Shown: positions 35,821-45,463 of the stretch, piece by piece | How positions within the stretch are numbered: the first letter of the stretch is position 1 | How the letters are laid out: every line of letters starts with the position of its first letter | Assembly: GCA_037447215.1 (NCBI GenBank) | Contig: JBBIHB010000014.1 | Coordinates: 7,076-71,075 of the forward strand | DNA length: 64,000 nt | Direction of reading: 5' to 3' | Origin: UBA1413 sp037447215 | GTDB taxonomy: Bacteria; Bacteroidota; Bacteroidia; Bacteroidales; Prolixibacteraceae | Translations under genes and position numbers: made by a program | Notes under the pieces: generated by a model | What the model was told of the DNA's origin: nothing | Database searches by the model: none | What the model saw: only the letters and a program-made list of their open reading frames with translations

Positions 35821-36762
35821 TTATACAATTATTCGAATATCTACCCGCATCCCTTCTCCGGGTTTGGAGAAAAAATCAATGGTGCCGTTCAGTGAACGGA
35901 TTCTGGAAATGATGTTTGAATATCCCATGCCTTTCAGCTCAATTTCTGGATCCTGGGCATTGAAGCCTATGCCGTCATCAATGTATTTCACATTCAATAT
36001 CTGTTCATCGGCAATCAGGTCGATATAGATGTTGCCTGCCTGGGCATGTTTCAGGGTATTGACAGTAAGTTCGGTTATGATCCTGTATACGACGACTTCA
36101 ACAGTATAGGGAAAACGCCGGTTTTCGATATTACCGGTCAGGGCAATCCTAGGTTGTCCTGTAAGAGGAAGTTTGCCTATAAACGATTTCACAGCCTTTA
36201 TCAGACCGAAATTGTTCAACACGTGCGGGCTAAGCTTATTGGAAATCTCTTTCAGGGAGTTGATAGACTCATCGATCAGTTTTTCTGCATTGCGGATGGT
36301 GTGAAAATCCCTGTCACCGATATTGCTTGTTCTCGCCGATAAGGCCATCTTAACCGACGAAAGCAGTGGCCCCAGTCCGTCGTGGAGCTCCTTTGCAAAG
36401 GACTGCCTTTCTTTTTCTTCGGTCTCTATGATGGCTGATAAAACCCGTGCTTCATTCTGCTTGCGTAATTCGTCTACCTGTTTCTGGATATTAAATATCC
36501 GTTTAATGAACAGCAGACTGGTAAGCATGATCACAGAAATAAGGACGCCTGTCCAGGAGCTGAGCATGCCTGTAATAAGCCGGCTGCCTGATTCAAAAAC
36601 GGTAAGCACCTCAAAAAGCCGCCGGAAGGCCATCAGCAGAAAACCTATGGAAATAAGCCACCACGCGACGTTGGTTTTGGTGCGCTTGACCAGGGTAAGT
36701 GCAATAATGGCCGCGCCAAACTGGAGTACCACCGATAATATCAGCGCAATCTTAATCAGCAT
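35821..36762 (-). CDS. HisKA_3-type (NarX/DegS-like) sensor histidine kinase
   Basis: A 313-residue kinase with three hydrophobic N-terminal segments (about 3–25, 32–50, 67–86), little periplasmic sequence, a short coiled coil, then the HisKA_3 dimerisation domain with H127 in FAKELHDGLGPLLSSV. The HATPase domain includes TLKHAQAGNIYID (N box) and IDDGIGFNAQ, plus GMGYSNIISRIRSLNG. It pairs with the NarL-type regulator seven bases downstream. With no sensory domain outside the membrane helices, the signal is unknown, perhaps membrane or quinone state. Confidence 0.9.
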   Translation of the reverse strand: MLIKIALILSVVLQFGAAIIALTLVKRTKTNVAWWLISIGFLLMAFRRLFEVLTVFESGSRLITGMLSSWTGVLISVIMLTSLLFIKRIFNIQKQVDELRKQNEARVLSAIIETEEKERQSFAKELHDGLGPLLSSVKMALSARTSNIGDRDFHTIRNAEKLIDESINSLKEISNKLSPHVLNNFGLIKAVKSFIGKLPLTGQPRIALTGNIENRRFPYTVEVVVYRIITELTVNTLKHAQAGNIYIDLIADEQILNVKYIDDGIGFNAQDPEIELKGMGYSNIISRIRSLNGTIDFFSKPGEGMRVDIRIIV

Positions 36763-36910
36763 AATGTTATTTGTTTTATAACCAATACAAAAACCGCAAT
36801 CTAGAATAACTTATTTCAGTTATGGATAATGTCAATTGCATTACAATGTTTAATTGACTTCCAGAGTAAGTTATCGCAAAATTAACCTGAATTCAGATAT
36901 GTTTTTGCGT

Positions 36911-36918
36911 TATCTTTG
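36911..36918 (+). promoter_or_regulatory. -7 promoter element of pdxY-like gene
   Basis: TATCTTTG matches TAnnTTTG exactly, 16 bases before the ATG at 36935, giving a very short 5' untranslated region. This also supports 36935 as the true start instead of an upstream in-frame ATG at 36854. Confidence 0.5.
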
Positions 36919-36934
36919 CAAAAATTTTTTTATT

Positions 36935-37813
36935 ATGGTTAACAGGCATTTTGTACCACGTGTTGCTGCCATACACGATTTGAGCGGATATGGCCGTGCT
37001 TCGCTTTCTGTGGTAATTCCCATTCTTTCCAATATGGGGGTGCAGGTGTGCCCACTCCCTACAGCTGTATTATCGTCTCACAGTGGCTTTGCGGGATTTC
37101 ATTTTGTTGACCTTACCGATCACCTCGAAAGTATGATTGCTCATTGGAAAGGGCTGAAACTCGAATTCGATGCCATATATTCAGGTTACCTTGGGTCAGT
37201 AAGACAGGTGGATATAGTAAGGAAATTTATGCACGATTTCAAGGGATCAGATCCGCTGATTGTGGTCGATCCGGTTTTGGGCGACAACGGAAAACTCTAT
37301 TCAGCGTTTGGCCCCGAAATGGTAGGAGAAATGCGTAAATTAGTGCAGGAGGCATACATAATTACACCCAACCTGACTGAAGCTGCCTTTTTATTGAACG
37401 AAGAATTTAATGCCGGTGCCAGCTCCGATACTGTTAAAGTGTGGGCGCGAAGGTTAGGCGATTTGGGGCCTGAGATCGTGATTATTACCAGTGTTCCCGA
37501 AAATTCGGGACTTCAAAAAACTTCGGTTTTGGCCTGGAACCGCCGAGATGAACGCATGTGGAAAGTAAGCTGCGATTACCTTCCAGCCAATTATCCAGGA
37601 ACGGGCGATTCTTTTTCGTCGGTTATTGTCGGGTCTCTGCTTCAGGGCGATAGTTTGCCCATTGCACTCGACCGAGCCGTCCATTTCATTTCGATGGGGG
37701 TCAGGGCTACATTCGGACATAAGCACCAGCATATTGAAGGCATATTGCTCGAAAAAGTTCTACCTTCGCTTAATGTACCTGTGCAGGTAAGTAGTTATCA
37801 ATTACTGGATTGA
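36935..37813 (+). CDS. pdxY: pyridoxamine/pyridoxal kinase family protein
   Basis: A 292-residue ribokinase-fold enzyme that phosphorylates pyridoxal/pyridoxamine to feed pyridoxal-5'-phosphate. The start at 36935 gives MVNRHFVPRVAAIHDLSGYGRASL; SGYGRASL and PTAVLSSHSGF are PdxK/PdxY substrate motifs. The anion hole and base are in NYPGTGDSFSSVIVGSLL near residue 228, with Asp as catalytic base. Length is close to PdxY. It is followed nine bases later by a HAD phosphatase, possibly cotranscribed. Confidence 0.9.
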   Translation: MVNRHFVPRVAAIHDLSGYGRASLSVVIPILSNMGVQVCPLPTAVLSSHSGFAGFHFVDLTDHLESMIAHWKGLKLEFDAIYSGYLGSVRQVDIVRKFMHDFKGSDPLIVVDPVLGDNGKLYSAFGPEMVGEMRKLVQEAYIITPNLTEAAFLLNEEFNAGASSDTVKVWARRLGDLGPEIVIITSVPENSGLQKTSVLAWNRRDERMWKVSCDYLPANYPGTGDSFSSVIVGSLLQGDSLPIALDRAVHFISMGVRATFGHKHQHIEGILLEKVLPSLNVPVQVSSYQLLD

Positions 37814-37821
37814 GGATATTT

Positions 37822-38658
37822 ATGAAAAACATTAAACTTGTAGCAACCGATTTGGATGGAACTTTTCTTAAAGACGACAAATCGATCAGTGAGCGCAACC
37901 TGAAAGCCCTTGAATTACTTGGTTTAAAAAACATTATCAGGGTGGTGGCTACAGGCCGAAACCTGAGAAAGGTAAACGAAGTAATTGGAAGTGAAATACC
38001 TTTTGATTATATTGTTTATTCATCGGGTGCAGGGGTTTTCGATTGGAATAAAAAAGAACATATTTTCACCCAAAATATCCCTCCCGGGGCTGCTAATAAC
38101 CTGATTGGCTATTTCATAGAAAATGACCTGAACTTCCATGCCTTCCAGCCTGCCCCTGAAAACCATTATCTGTCGTACCACCGTGGCAGTGAAATTTGTG
38201 AAGAGTTTGAGAGGTATTTTTCTTTTCATAATTCACATGCATTTCCGTTGCACGAAAACCAACAGCTTGAACAAGGGGTTTGCCAGTTTCTGGTGGTTAT
38301 CCCGGGTAATGAACAGCGTTTCGTGGCTATGAAAAGTCATATTGAAGATATGTGTCCCGAAATAAGGGTTATCCGCTCATCATCGCCGCTAAACACCGGG
38401 TATATCTGGCTCGAGGTTTTCCATAAAGATGTGTCGAAAGGGAATGGAGTATGGCATTTGTGCAACCGCTTAAATATAATGCCCGCCGAAACATTAGGTG
38501 TTGGCAACGATTATAATGATATTGACCTGCTCGAATTTACCGAACACTCTTTTCTTACCGATAATGCGCCGGAAGCCCTAAAAAACAGCTTCGAACTGTT
38601 GCCTACAAACGAGGAAGATGCTTTTGCCCATGCTGTTGAGCGAATTATTTACGATTAG
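37822..38658 (+). CDS. Cof-type HAD-IIB hydrolase
   Basis: A 278-residue haloacid dehalogenase-type phosphatase. The chosen ATG at 37822 follows a GAGG-like sequence and gives MKNIKLVATDLDGTFL, with nucleophile D10 in DLDGT. Motif II is VATGRN, motif III Lys is in the C-terminal part, and motif IV is GVGNDYNDIDLLE. The cap insert lies between. Cof-type enzymes dephosphorylate sugar phosphates, flavin or pyridoxal phosphate; because a PLP-forming kinase precedes it, PLP or a precursor is a possible substrate, by inference only. Confidence 0.88.
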   Translation: MKNIKLVATDLDGTFLKDDKSISERNLKALELLGLKNIIRVVATGRNLRKVNEVIGSEIPFDYIVYSSGAGVFDWNKKEHIFTQNIPPGAANNLIGYFIENDLNFHAFQPAPENHYLSYHRGSEICEEFERYFSFHNSHAFPLHENQQLEQGVCQFLVVIPGNEQRFVAMKSHIEDMCPEIRVIRSSSPLNTGYIWLEVFHKDVSKGNGVWHLCNRLNIMPAETLGVGNDYNDIDLLEFTEHSFLTDNAPEALKNSFELLPTNEEDAFAHAVERIIYD

Positions 38659-38738
38659 GTTGAATTTTTTTCCCTATTTTCAGACATTCATTAGCAAAAG
38701 TAAGTTAATTATCAGACAGACGTAATGCATTACTAAAT

Positions 38739-39359
38739 ATGAATGATTCAGTCAGGTTTACTTTACTTTATGGCTTGAGGATACTCGCTTATACCGGGAT
38801 AATGTTCCTGCTCAATGCCATTTTTATGTTTGATGCTCAAATTCCAACCCAAACAGGAAAATTCGGTGAAATATCGGCAACTGAATTCACGCAGGAATTA
38901 TTCCTTTTCCTAAGCGGGTTGATGTTTCTGCTCATATCGCTGAAAAACAGTGAGATTGCACCTGTTTCTAATCTGGTTTCGGTTTTCTTTTTTATGTCGT
39001 TCATAAGGGAGTTCAATAATCAGATACCTTTCTGGTTTTATCTGGTTTTACCACTGATGATTTTGTTTTTCTGGTTTATCTACAGGGATAGAAATAAACT
39101 GTTCCCTTCGGCACAAAAATTCCTTAAAATTCCTTCCTCACCCTATTTTGTGACAGGTTTTCTGATCACATTTGTTTTCAGCAGGCTTTTTGGCCGGTCG
39201 AAGTTCTGGGAAGCCCTTCTCGAAGTTGATTATAACCGGTGGGCCAAAAATGCTGCCGAAGAAGGCATTGAACTGCTGGGATACACTTTCTTTTTTATTG
39301 CAGGCGTCGAAATTTTTATTTCCGTTATCCGGAAGCGGAATCAGGCTAAAAAATTATGA
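38739..39359 (+). CDS. uncharacterised six-helix membrane protein
   Basis: A 206-residue protein with six hydrophobic segments near 13–32, 51–68, 73–90, 96–115, 134–150 and 177–195 and charged loops. I do not recognise a family. Its ATGA stop/start overlap with the glycosyltransferase gene (four bases) points to translational coupling and perhaps a shared role in envelope glycans. The acidic run EEGIELLGYTFFFIAGVE near the end is conserved-looking but undefined. Confidence 0.65.
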   Translation: MNDSVRFTLLYGLRILAYTGIMFLLNAIFMFDAQIPTQTGKFGEISATEFTQELFLFLSGLMFLLISLKNSEIAPVSNLVSVFFFMSFIREFNNQIPFWFYLVLPLMILFFWFIYRDRNKLFPSAQKFLKIPSSPYFVTGFLITFVFSRLFGRSKFWEALLEVDYNRWAKNAAEEGIELLGYTFFFIAGVEIFISVIRKRNQAKKL

Positions 39360-40243
39360 AAGTTGCCGGCTTCACTTTTATCCGCAATGCTGTAAAATTA
39401 GATTTTCCTGTATTTGAAGCCATTAAATCGGTACTGCCGGTTTGCGATGCCTTTTATGTGGCTTTGGGACAGTCGGACGATGATACACGTAACCTTATTG
39501 AAACCATCGATCCGGAAAAGATCAGCATCATTGACACAGTTTGGGATTCCAACCTACAAAAGGGCGGTGTTGTTTATGCCGATGAAACAAACAAAGCTTT
39601 CGATGCAATCCCATCTGAATATGATTGGTGTTTTTACATTCAAGGGGATGAGGTAGTTCATGAAAAAGACCTTTGCAAAATAATGAAGGCTATGGAACGG
39701 TTTCTGCCTGAAAGAAAGGTAGAGGGGTTGTTGTTTGGTTACCGTCATTTTTACGGCACTTACGATTATATTGCCGTATCGCGTAAATGGTACCGTAATG
39801 AGGTACGCATAATCAGAAACGATAAAACTATTCGCTCACATCGTGATGCACAAGGCTTCCGCAGAAAAGGGAAAAAATTGTGGGTTGCACGGGTTGATGC
39901 CGACGTTTATCATTATGGATGGGTAAGGTCTCCCCGATTTATGCAGAAAAAAATTGATGAAGTCAGTAATTACTATATCGGAGAATCGACTATTCAATCC
40001 CGGAAAAAAATTGACCAGGCAGTATTCGATTATGAATGCAATTACGATCTGCTTGAGAGGTTTACAGGCACTCATCCAATGATAATGAACAGAAGGATCA
40101 ACCATTTGAACTGGCAGATTGAGGTGGACCTGAACATTAAAAAACTGAAATTTCGTTATCGTTTATTGCACTGGTTCGAAAAACTTACGGGCATACGCTT
40201 GTTTGAATTCAGGAATTACAGGTTGATTAAAGGGTTAAAATAG
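39356..40243 (+). CDS. glycosyltransferase, GT2-like
   Basis: A 295-residue glycosyltransferase-like protein. The N-terminal fold (FTFIRNAVKLDFPVFEAIKSVLP) and the acidic metal/sugar-nucleotide site QGDEVVHEKD near residue 95 (variant DxD) resemble GT2-A family members. A later segment, AQGFRRKGKKLWVARVDADVYHYGW, has the conserved histidine/tryptophan seen in this group. No transmembrane helix. It overlaps the six-helix membrane protein by four bases and converges on a sugar nucleotidyltransferase (two bases between the stops), suggesting a glycan-assembly locus. Confidence 0.75.
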   Translation: MKVAGFTFIRNAVKLDFPVFEAIKSVLPVCDAFYVALGQSDDDTRNLIETIDPEKISIIDTVWDSNLQKGGVVYADETNKAFDAIPSEYDWCFYIQGDEVVHEKDLCKIMKAMERFLPERKVEGLLFGYRHFYGTYDYIAVSRKWYRNEVRIIRNDKTIRSHRDAQGFRRKGKKLWVARVDADVYHYGWVRSPRFMQKKIDEVSNYYIGESTIQSRKKIDQAVFDYECNYDLLERFTGTHPMIMNRRINHLNWQIEVDLNIKKLKFRYRLLHWFEKLTGIRLFEFRNYRLIKGLK

Positions 40244-40245
40244 TT

Positions 40246-40971
40246 TTATCCTGCATACCTTTTCCTGGCAATAGCCAGTTGATCCGGTTTACCTATGTCC
40301 ATCCAAACGGTTGAAAAATCTTCAAAACCAATAATTTTATTGCGTGATGCCAATTGCAGGTAAGTTTCAATAATGGGGAATTTGCCTGATTGACTGATTA
40401 ATGAAAAAATTGCAGGGTTTATTATCTGTATTCCGCTGAATGCAAGTGGTTTGGCCTGAAAATGTATATCTTGCCGGACTTTTCTGATATCACCGGTTGC
40501 ACGGTTTTGCCATCCAGCAAGGTTCATTTGTTCGTCGAACAGCAAGTAGCGCTGGGTTTCCCTGTTTCGCACTACCAGGGTGGCAAGGGCGTTATTTTTA
40601 AGATGATAATCAACTAAAATGCCCATATCGAGGTTCGAAAACACATCCACATTATGGGCTAAAATTGGCTCATCAGGCTTGAAGAGTGGCCAGGCTTTGA
40701 GAAGCCCCCCTCCAGTATCGAGCAATTCATCAGTTTCGTCGGATATCAGGATTTCGATGCCAAAATTTTTCAGTTCATCAAGAAATTTTCTGATTTTTTC
40801 GGCAAAATGGTGCACATTTACAACAATTCGGGAACAACCAGCTTCAAGAAGTTTTTCAATATTCCACTGAAGCATGGGCTTACCGGCAACATCCACCAAT
40901 GCTTTAGGGAGGTGGTCGGTTAGCGGTTTTAGCCGCGTACCCATTCCTGCCGAAAAAATTATTGCCTGCAT
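40246..40971 (-). CDS. nucleotidyltransferase family protein (sugar-1-phosphate NTase, MurU/HddC-like)
   Basis: A 241-residue enzyme of the nucleotide-diphospho-sugar pyrophosphorylase family. The signature near the start, IFSAGMGTRLKPLTDHLPKALVDVAGKP, binds NTP. LLDTGGGLLKA and HNVDVFSNLD (catalytic Asp with metal) follow. Length matches MurU (N-acetylmuramate-1-P uridylyltransferase) and HddC. Which sugar is used cannot be told from this window. It overlaps DUF4293 by one base. Confidence 0.87.
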   Translation of the reverse strand: MQAIIFSAGMGTRLKPLTDHLPKALVDVAGKPMLQWNIEKLLEAGCSRIVVNVHHFAEKIRKFLDELKNFGIEILISDETDELLDTGGGLLKAWPLFKPDEPILAHNVDVFSNLDMGILVDYHLKNNALATLVVRNRETQRYLLFDEQMNLAGWQNRATGDIRKVRQDIHFQAKPLAFSGIQIINPAIFSLISQSGKFPIIETYLQLASRNKIIGFEDFSTVWMDIGKPDQLAIARKRYAG

Positions 40972-41417
40972 TACGGTCTGAGTCGGTTGACGCTGCGGAT
41001 CAGCGCTTCATCCTTACCAATATTGCGGATAGCAAGATAGTCGAGTATTGCAGCCACAACCGGGAAAGCTACGGGAACTTTAAAACTCACAGTTGCGCCG
41101 TTAAGCCCCGAATAGGTAAAATAGAAAAAGAGCCCGAACAAGCCAATTAGAAGGATAATGGTGAAACCGAGGATCCTCATTTGCCTTATACGATGTTTAT
41201 AACTGAAAATTACATACAGGTGCAGGATCAGTATTAACAACAAAAACAGGAGCAATGGCAACCCGTTAAAGATTTTTTCGCTTCCCTTGTAAATCCCGTT
41301 TATATTAAAATTTAAAATATCGGCACCCGAAGAAATTTCGGCCAGTGGAACCCATAATAACGATGCAAGGAGCAATACCGTAAAAAATAGATAAACTGTT
41401 TGAATACGTTGTAACAT
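40971..41417 (-). CDS. DUF4293 family membrane protein
   Basis: A small Bacteroidota-specific membrane protein. The start at 41417 gives 148 residues beginning MLQRIQTVYLFF, the family pattern; an upstream start at 41465 adds 16 residues with no homology value. Four hydrophobic segments are visible (about 5–23, 43–64, 76–95, 101–120), then a short tail. Function unknown. It overlaps the nucleotidyltransferase by one base and lies downstream of the helicase-nuclease gene. Confidence 0.85.
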   Translation of the reverse strand: MLQRIQTVYLFFTVLLLASLLWVPLAEISSGADILNFNINGIYKGSEKIFNGLPLLLFLLLILILHLYVIFSYKHRIRQMRILGFTIILLIGLFGLFFYFTYSGLNGATVSFKVPVAFPVVAAILDYLAIRNIGKDEALIRSVNRLRP

Positions 41418-41571
41418 AACACCAAAGATTGTGATTTTATTCCAGGAATACTTTGAATCAATCACCGATCCGCCCGATTCCAGCGCGAAAATAGTAATTG
41501 CTTCCCGAATATCAATCTATAATGTATTATAAATGGATCACTTTATCTCTAAGCATATGATACTAGACAGC

Positions 41572-44500
41572 TCAATAAAAAGCCATGGGTTGCACTTCAT
41601 CCACTTCCTGGTAATGAAGGTACACAAGGTAACCCTTAACATTTGCCATTCCGGTTCCGGACAAAGCGCGGCAATATTCCTCCACCTGGGTTTTGTGGCT
41701 TGCTCGTTTTTCAATGCCGGTTTTGAAATCGACCACTATTGCTTGATTGCTGCCCACCATAATTCTATCGGGGCGGTAAATATCACCTGGGGCAAGTATT
41801 GTTTTTTCGTTCATAATCCTGTATGAACCATCGAACCATTTGCCTGCGACCGGGTGGCCCATCATAGCAACAAGGTTTTGTTTCACGGTTTCCATTTCCA
41901 TTGGGCGAAGGTTCCCGGCTAATTCAGCTTTTCCAATTGCTTTGTCAACATCGGCTGAAGTCTCGATGGATGAAAGGATAGAATGAATGGTTTTTCCAAT
42001 GTTTTTCCGGGTATTTCCTCGTTCGGTTAAATCAACGAATTCCACATTTTCGGTACGCAATTTCAATTGTGATCCGAATGGCGAGAAATGCCATACATAT
42101 TCAGGTTTTTGTTGCATTTTATTGTCAACCCGGGAAAGCCGGGGTATTACACCTGATTCAAATATATTTTCATTCTGGCTGATTAATCCTTTTTGAGCCA
42201 GATCGTTAACCGTCTTCAATACGTAGGCTCCGATTGTGTCGCGATTGTTTTTTTCAGGCAGGTTGAACATCAATACTGATTTGGCGCGGGTAAAAGCAAC
42301 ATAAACCAGGTTAAGGTTATCTACAACTATATTGAAATATTCGCGATAGTATTCGTCTGCAAAAATTGTTTTTTCGAGCATACTTTCCAGCTTCAAAGGA
42401 ACCAAAGGAGCCTGACTGAAAGGCGGTACTGCGGGACTGCACCAAATGAAGTTTTTGTTTTCATTCAACTTCCAGTTAACAAAAGGAACTAAAACAGCCT
42501 TAAATTCAAGCCCTTTTGATTTATGCACAGTCAGAAGCCTCACTGCATCAATTTCCTCGCTGATCTTTACCGACTCTTTGTTGCCTTTTTCGTCCCACCA
42601 GATTAAAAAATTCGAAAGGTCGTTCGTCATCCGTTTTCTGATTTCTGCCGTTTTATCAATCAACGCTTGTAGATAGGGTAGTGCAGATTTTACCCCAAAC
42701 AAACCAAAAATGCCACAGATGCGAATTATTATTTCATCAGTACTACTGATTATGATTTCCTTTTCAACCTGATCGATAATTGGTTTAATCTGCTTTTCGA
42801 AACGTACATCGATGTCAGTGTCAATATACCATGCCGATTGAGGTATGGCCCCTAATTGGGTTTGTTGTTCAGTTTCGCCTTCTTTTTCGCGGCAGATTAT
42901 TTCATACAGATGAAGTAAAACTGCCTTGAAGAGCTTCTCTTCTTTGTTCAGAATATGCCGTATTACTGTTACTACAAAGTTTACACCCGGCGAAGAACGC
43001 AGAAAAAGCGATTCACTCGAGAGTACTTTCAGGTTGTAGGGTATATTTTCGGGTTTTTGGGCGATTTCCAGAAAAAAATTCACAATATCTTCGCCATGAG
43101 TGTTTTTACGGACAAGTATGGCAATTTCAAAAGCCCTGAAACCATTATCCTGAAGTTGCTTAACCTGTTCCGCCAATCGTTGTAAAGCCAACTCAGGGAA
43201 ACTTTCATCTTCTCCTCCCAGCACCTCCACCCGGACATAACCAACTCCGTCATCCTGATTGTCTGATTTTTGTTCCATATCAGCATAAATACCTTCCAGT
43301 ATGGGTTTGTAAATTTCTATTACAGGCCTGATGGTTTCAATTTCGGCCATTTTCTCAACCAGGGATTTGAAGAATTCATTGTTGAAACCAACAATCTGCT
43401 TGTTACTTCGATAATTTTTATCGAGTGTGATAGTCTTAAGCTGAAATCCCTTAAAATCGCGATATATTTCTGAAGCCAGAATATTCCAGGTGCTGTTTCG
43501 CCACCGGTAAATACTTTGCTTAACATCGCCTACTGTAAGGTTCGATGCTCCCATGGCCAAAGCGTTTCCTATCAAAGGTTTAAAGTTCTCCCATTGCATT
43601 GCCGATGTATCCTGAAACTCGTCGAGCATAAAATGATGATAGGTGTTGCCTGTTTTTTCATAAATAAACGGGGTATCGTTTCCATCAATAATTGACCGGA
43701 GTAACATATTGGAACTTGCAATCGGAAGAATTCCTTTTTCGCGGTTTAGCTTCAGGATTTCAGAGTTCAGATCAAGAAGTACTGAGAGTGTAAACCACTC
43801 TTTTTTTATGGCTTTTGCTGTGTAATAATTTACTGATTGCCTCCTTAAATATTCAATAAGATCGATTAGTCGTGGCCTTAAGTCACTTTCAACAAGCGCA
43901 ATCAATTCTGTTCTCCCCCCATTTTTTGTAACCCATTTATCGGACGAAGAAGCTGCGTCGAGGATTCTCTGCCCAAATTCATCGGGTTTATTCCCTGATG
44001 CAATCTTTTCAATAAATCCTGCAACACCGCCACTTTTGTGTGCAAAATCAGCGGATGAATACCCTAACAATGTATAAATTTTTTTTATCTCATTGGCCTT
44101 ATTTTTCAGATGTGCCTCAAACCCGAAAATAGAATTGTCGAGAATTTGGAGGTAAATTCCGGCTATTTCCGGATCGCTGAAAAATTTTGTCAGTTGTGGT
44201 AGCATTCCCTGAACATGCTCTTTAAACAACTCCATGCCCTGGGTTTTCAAATCTTTTTCCACCGAAAAATTCTGGTTGTTCCGGATTTTCTCCTCAATGA
44301 ATCTTTCAAGCCATTTCCTCAATTCCGGGTTTTGGTCAATCTCTGATACCATGCGGTCAACAGATTCGTCTATAATCAGGTCACTATCGAGTTCCAGTTG
44401 GAAATCAGGGGTGATGCCTACCTCCCGATTAAATCCTTTGATGATTTTTTGGGTAAACTTATCGATGGTGCTGACAGCAAACCTGTTATAATCGAACAAG

Positions 44501-44778
44501 ATATTTGTAAGCGCAGCCTGTGCTTTCATTGCCATTGAATCCTCCAGCAATCCGGTTTCTTTGATCAGTACATCTTTATATGGGGTGTTTTCCCTATTGG
44601 CAAGCTTGCTCAGTTGCTCAACCACACGCTCTTTCATTTCGGCTGTGGCTTTATTGGTAAACGTTACGGCAAGTATATGCCGGTAACTTCTTTCATTTTG
44701 CAGCAACAACCTGATGTATTCTGTTACCAGCCTGAAAGTTTTCCCTGAACCGGCAGAAGCTTTATAAACAGTGAGCAT
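41572..44778 (-). CDS. UvrD-type helicase–nuclease, AddA/RecB-like
   Basis: A 1068-residue double-strand break resection enzyme. Helicase motifs run from Walker A ASAGSGKT (residues 8–15) through AVTFTNKATAEMKERV (motif Ia), DEFQDTSAMQW (Walker B), VGDVKQSIYRWR (motif III), and TVHKSKGLEFKAVL and YVAFTRAK (motifs V–VI). The C-terminus carries a PD-(D/E)XK nuclease: RPDRIM then VVDFKTG, with the QVEEYCRAL motif. In AddAB the partner AddB gene normally adjoins; here the next gene upstream on this strand is an unrelated small exported protein, so the partner is elsewhere. Confidence 0.9.
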   Translation of the reverse strand: MLTVYKASAGSGKTFRLVTEYIRLLLQNERSYRHILAVTFTNKATAEMKERVVEQLSKLANRENTPYKDVLIKETGLLEDSMAMKAQAALTNILFDYNRFAVSTIDKFTQKIIKGFNREVGITPDFQLELDSDLIIDESVDRMVSEIDQNPELRKWLERFIEEKIRNNQNFSVEKDLKTQGMELFKEHVQGMLPQLTKFFSDPEIAGIYLQILDNSIFGFEAHLKNKANEIKKIYTLLGYSSADFAHKSGGVAGFIEKIASGNKPDEFGQRILDAASSSDKWVTKNGGRTELIALVESDLRPRLIDLIEYLRRQSVNYYTAKAIKKEWFTLSVLLDLNSEILKLNREKGILPIASSNMLLRSIIDGNDTPFIYEKTGNTYHHFMLDEFQDTSAMQWENFKPLIGNALAMGASNLTVGDVKQSIYRWRNSTWNILASEIYRDFKGFQLKTITLDKNYRSNKQIVGFNNEFFKSLVEKMAEIETIRPVIEIYKPILEGIYADMEQKSDNQDDGVGYVRVEVLGGEDESFPELALQRLAEQVKQLQDNGFRAFEIAILVRKNTHGEDIVNFFLEIAQKPENIPYNLKVLSSESLFLRSSPGVNFVVTVIRHILNKEEKLFKAVLLHLYEIICREKEGETEQQTQLGAIPQSAWYIDTDIDVRFEKQIKPIIDQVEKEIIISSTDEIIIRICGIFGLFGVKSALPYLQALIDKTAEIRKRMTNDLSNFLIWWDEKGNKESVKISEEIDAVRLLTVHKSKGLEFKAVLVPFVNWKLNENKNFIWCSPAVPPFSQAPLVPLKLESMLEKTIFADEYYREYFNIVVDNLNLVYVAFTRAKSVLMFNLPEKNNRDTIGAYVLKTVNDLAQKGLISQNENIFESGVIPRLSRVDNKMQQKPEYVWHFSPFGSQLKLRTENVEFVDLTERGNTRKNIGKTIHSILSSIETSADVDKAIGKAELAGNLRPMEMETVKQNLVAMMGHPVAGKWFDGSYRIMNEKTILAPGDIYRPDRIMVGSNQAIVVDFKTGIEKRASHKTQVEEYCRALSGTGMANVKGYLVYLHYQEVDEVQPMAFY

Positions 44779-44790
44779 AATTTTTACTGG

Positions 44791-45336
44791 TTATGGGTAA
44801 TTGGGGGCACCTGTGACCGTAATTCGTGTCTCGATTTTGAAATTCCTGTTCACTTTGTATTGCATAAACATAGATGCGCCCCGTGTTTGCCATTGATTTG
44901 TCATGGGATGTACAATCGATGGGGAAAAAATGGAATTTACACCGAAACTGTTTCCTCCTAAAATCAGTTTATCATTGATCTGGTAGGCCGCCTGATTAAA
45001 AATGGTCCCCGAAAAGATATAAGGAAAATAAAAAGTCGAATTGAAAAAATGAAATGAAGTTTGCAACGGATCCGATATGGTCATGTATTCAATGGTTTTG
45101 CTATTGTTCAGGAAATTATTGATATCAAATGCCGGAGCCTGAAACCCGGAAAATTGCATCGTCAGGGAAGGGGGAAGGAGAGTGTTGAAGAGAATTGCGT
45201 CGGGTATTGTTCCCGGCCTTTCAAGGTAATTTGTTCGCAACGAATCGGGCAATGGAATGACCGGTACGGGTAATTCCTGTGAATAAGCAAGCTGAAAACA
45301 TGCCGATAAAAATATTATGAACAAAAAACACTTCAT
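44791..45336 (-). CDS. small exported protein of unknown function, Bacteroidota type
   Basis: The start at 45336 gives 181 residues opening MKCFLFIIFLSACFQLAYSQ, a clear signal peptide; an ATG seven codons earlier (45357) is less likely. The mature part contains the block IFNQAAYQINDKLILGGNSFG and ends NRNFKIETRITVTGAPNYP, a pattern that recurs in small Bacteroidota outer-surface proteins. I do not recognise a domain. It lies 12 bases upstream of the helicase-nuclease gene on the same strand. Confidence 0.65.
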   Translation of the reverse strand: MKCFLFIIFLSACFQLAYSQELPVPVIPLPDSLRTNYLERPGTIPDAILFNTLLPPSLTMQFSGFQAPAFDINNFLNNSKTIEYMTISDPLQTSFHFFNSTFYFPYIFSGTIFNQAAYQINDKLILGGNSFGVNSIFSPSIVHPMTNQWQTRGASMFMQYKVNRNFKIETRITVTGAPNYP

Positions 45337-45361
45337 GTCAAAAAAAATATTGATCACTTTA

Positions 45362-45369
45362 CAAATGTA
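45362..45369 (-). promoter_or_regulatory. -7 element for the small exported protein
   Basis: Reads TACATTTG on the minus strand, an exact TAnnTTTG match, 25 bases before the ATG at 45336. It may also drive the downstream helicase-nuclease gene. Confidence 0.42.
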
Positions 45370-45463
45370 ACCATTTCGGGCAACACCATAAAAAAGTGAT
45401 GTTTATTCAGTGTAAATTGTCCATTAAAAATGTTTAATTTTCGACTTCAAAAAATGATATCAA

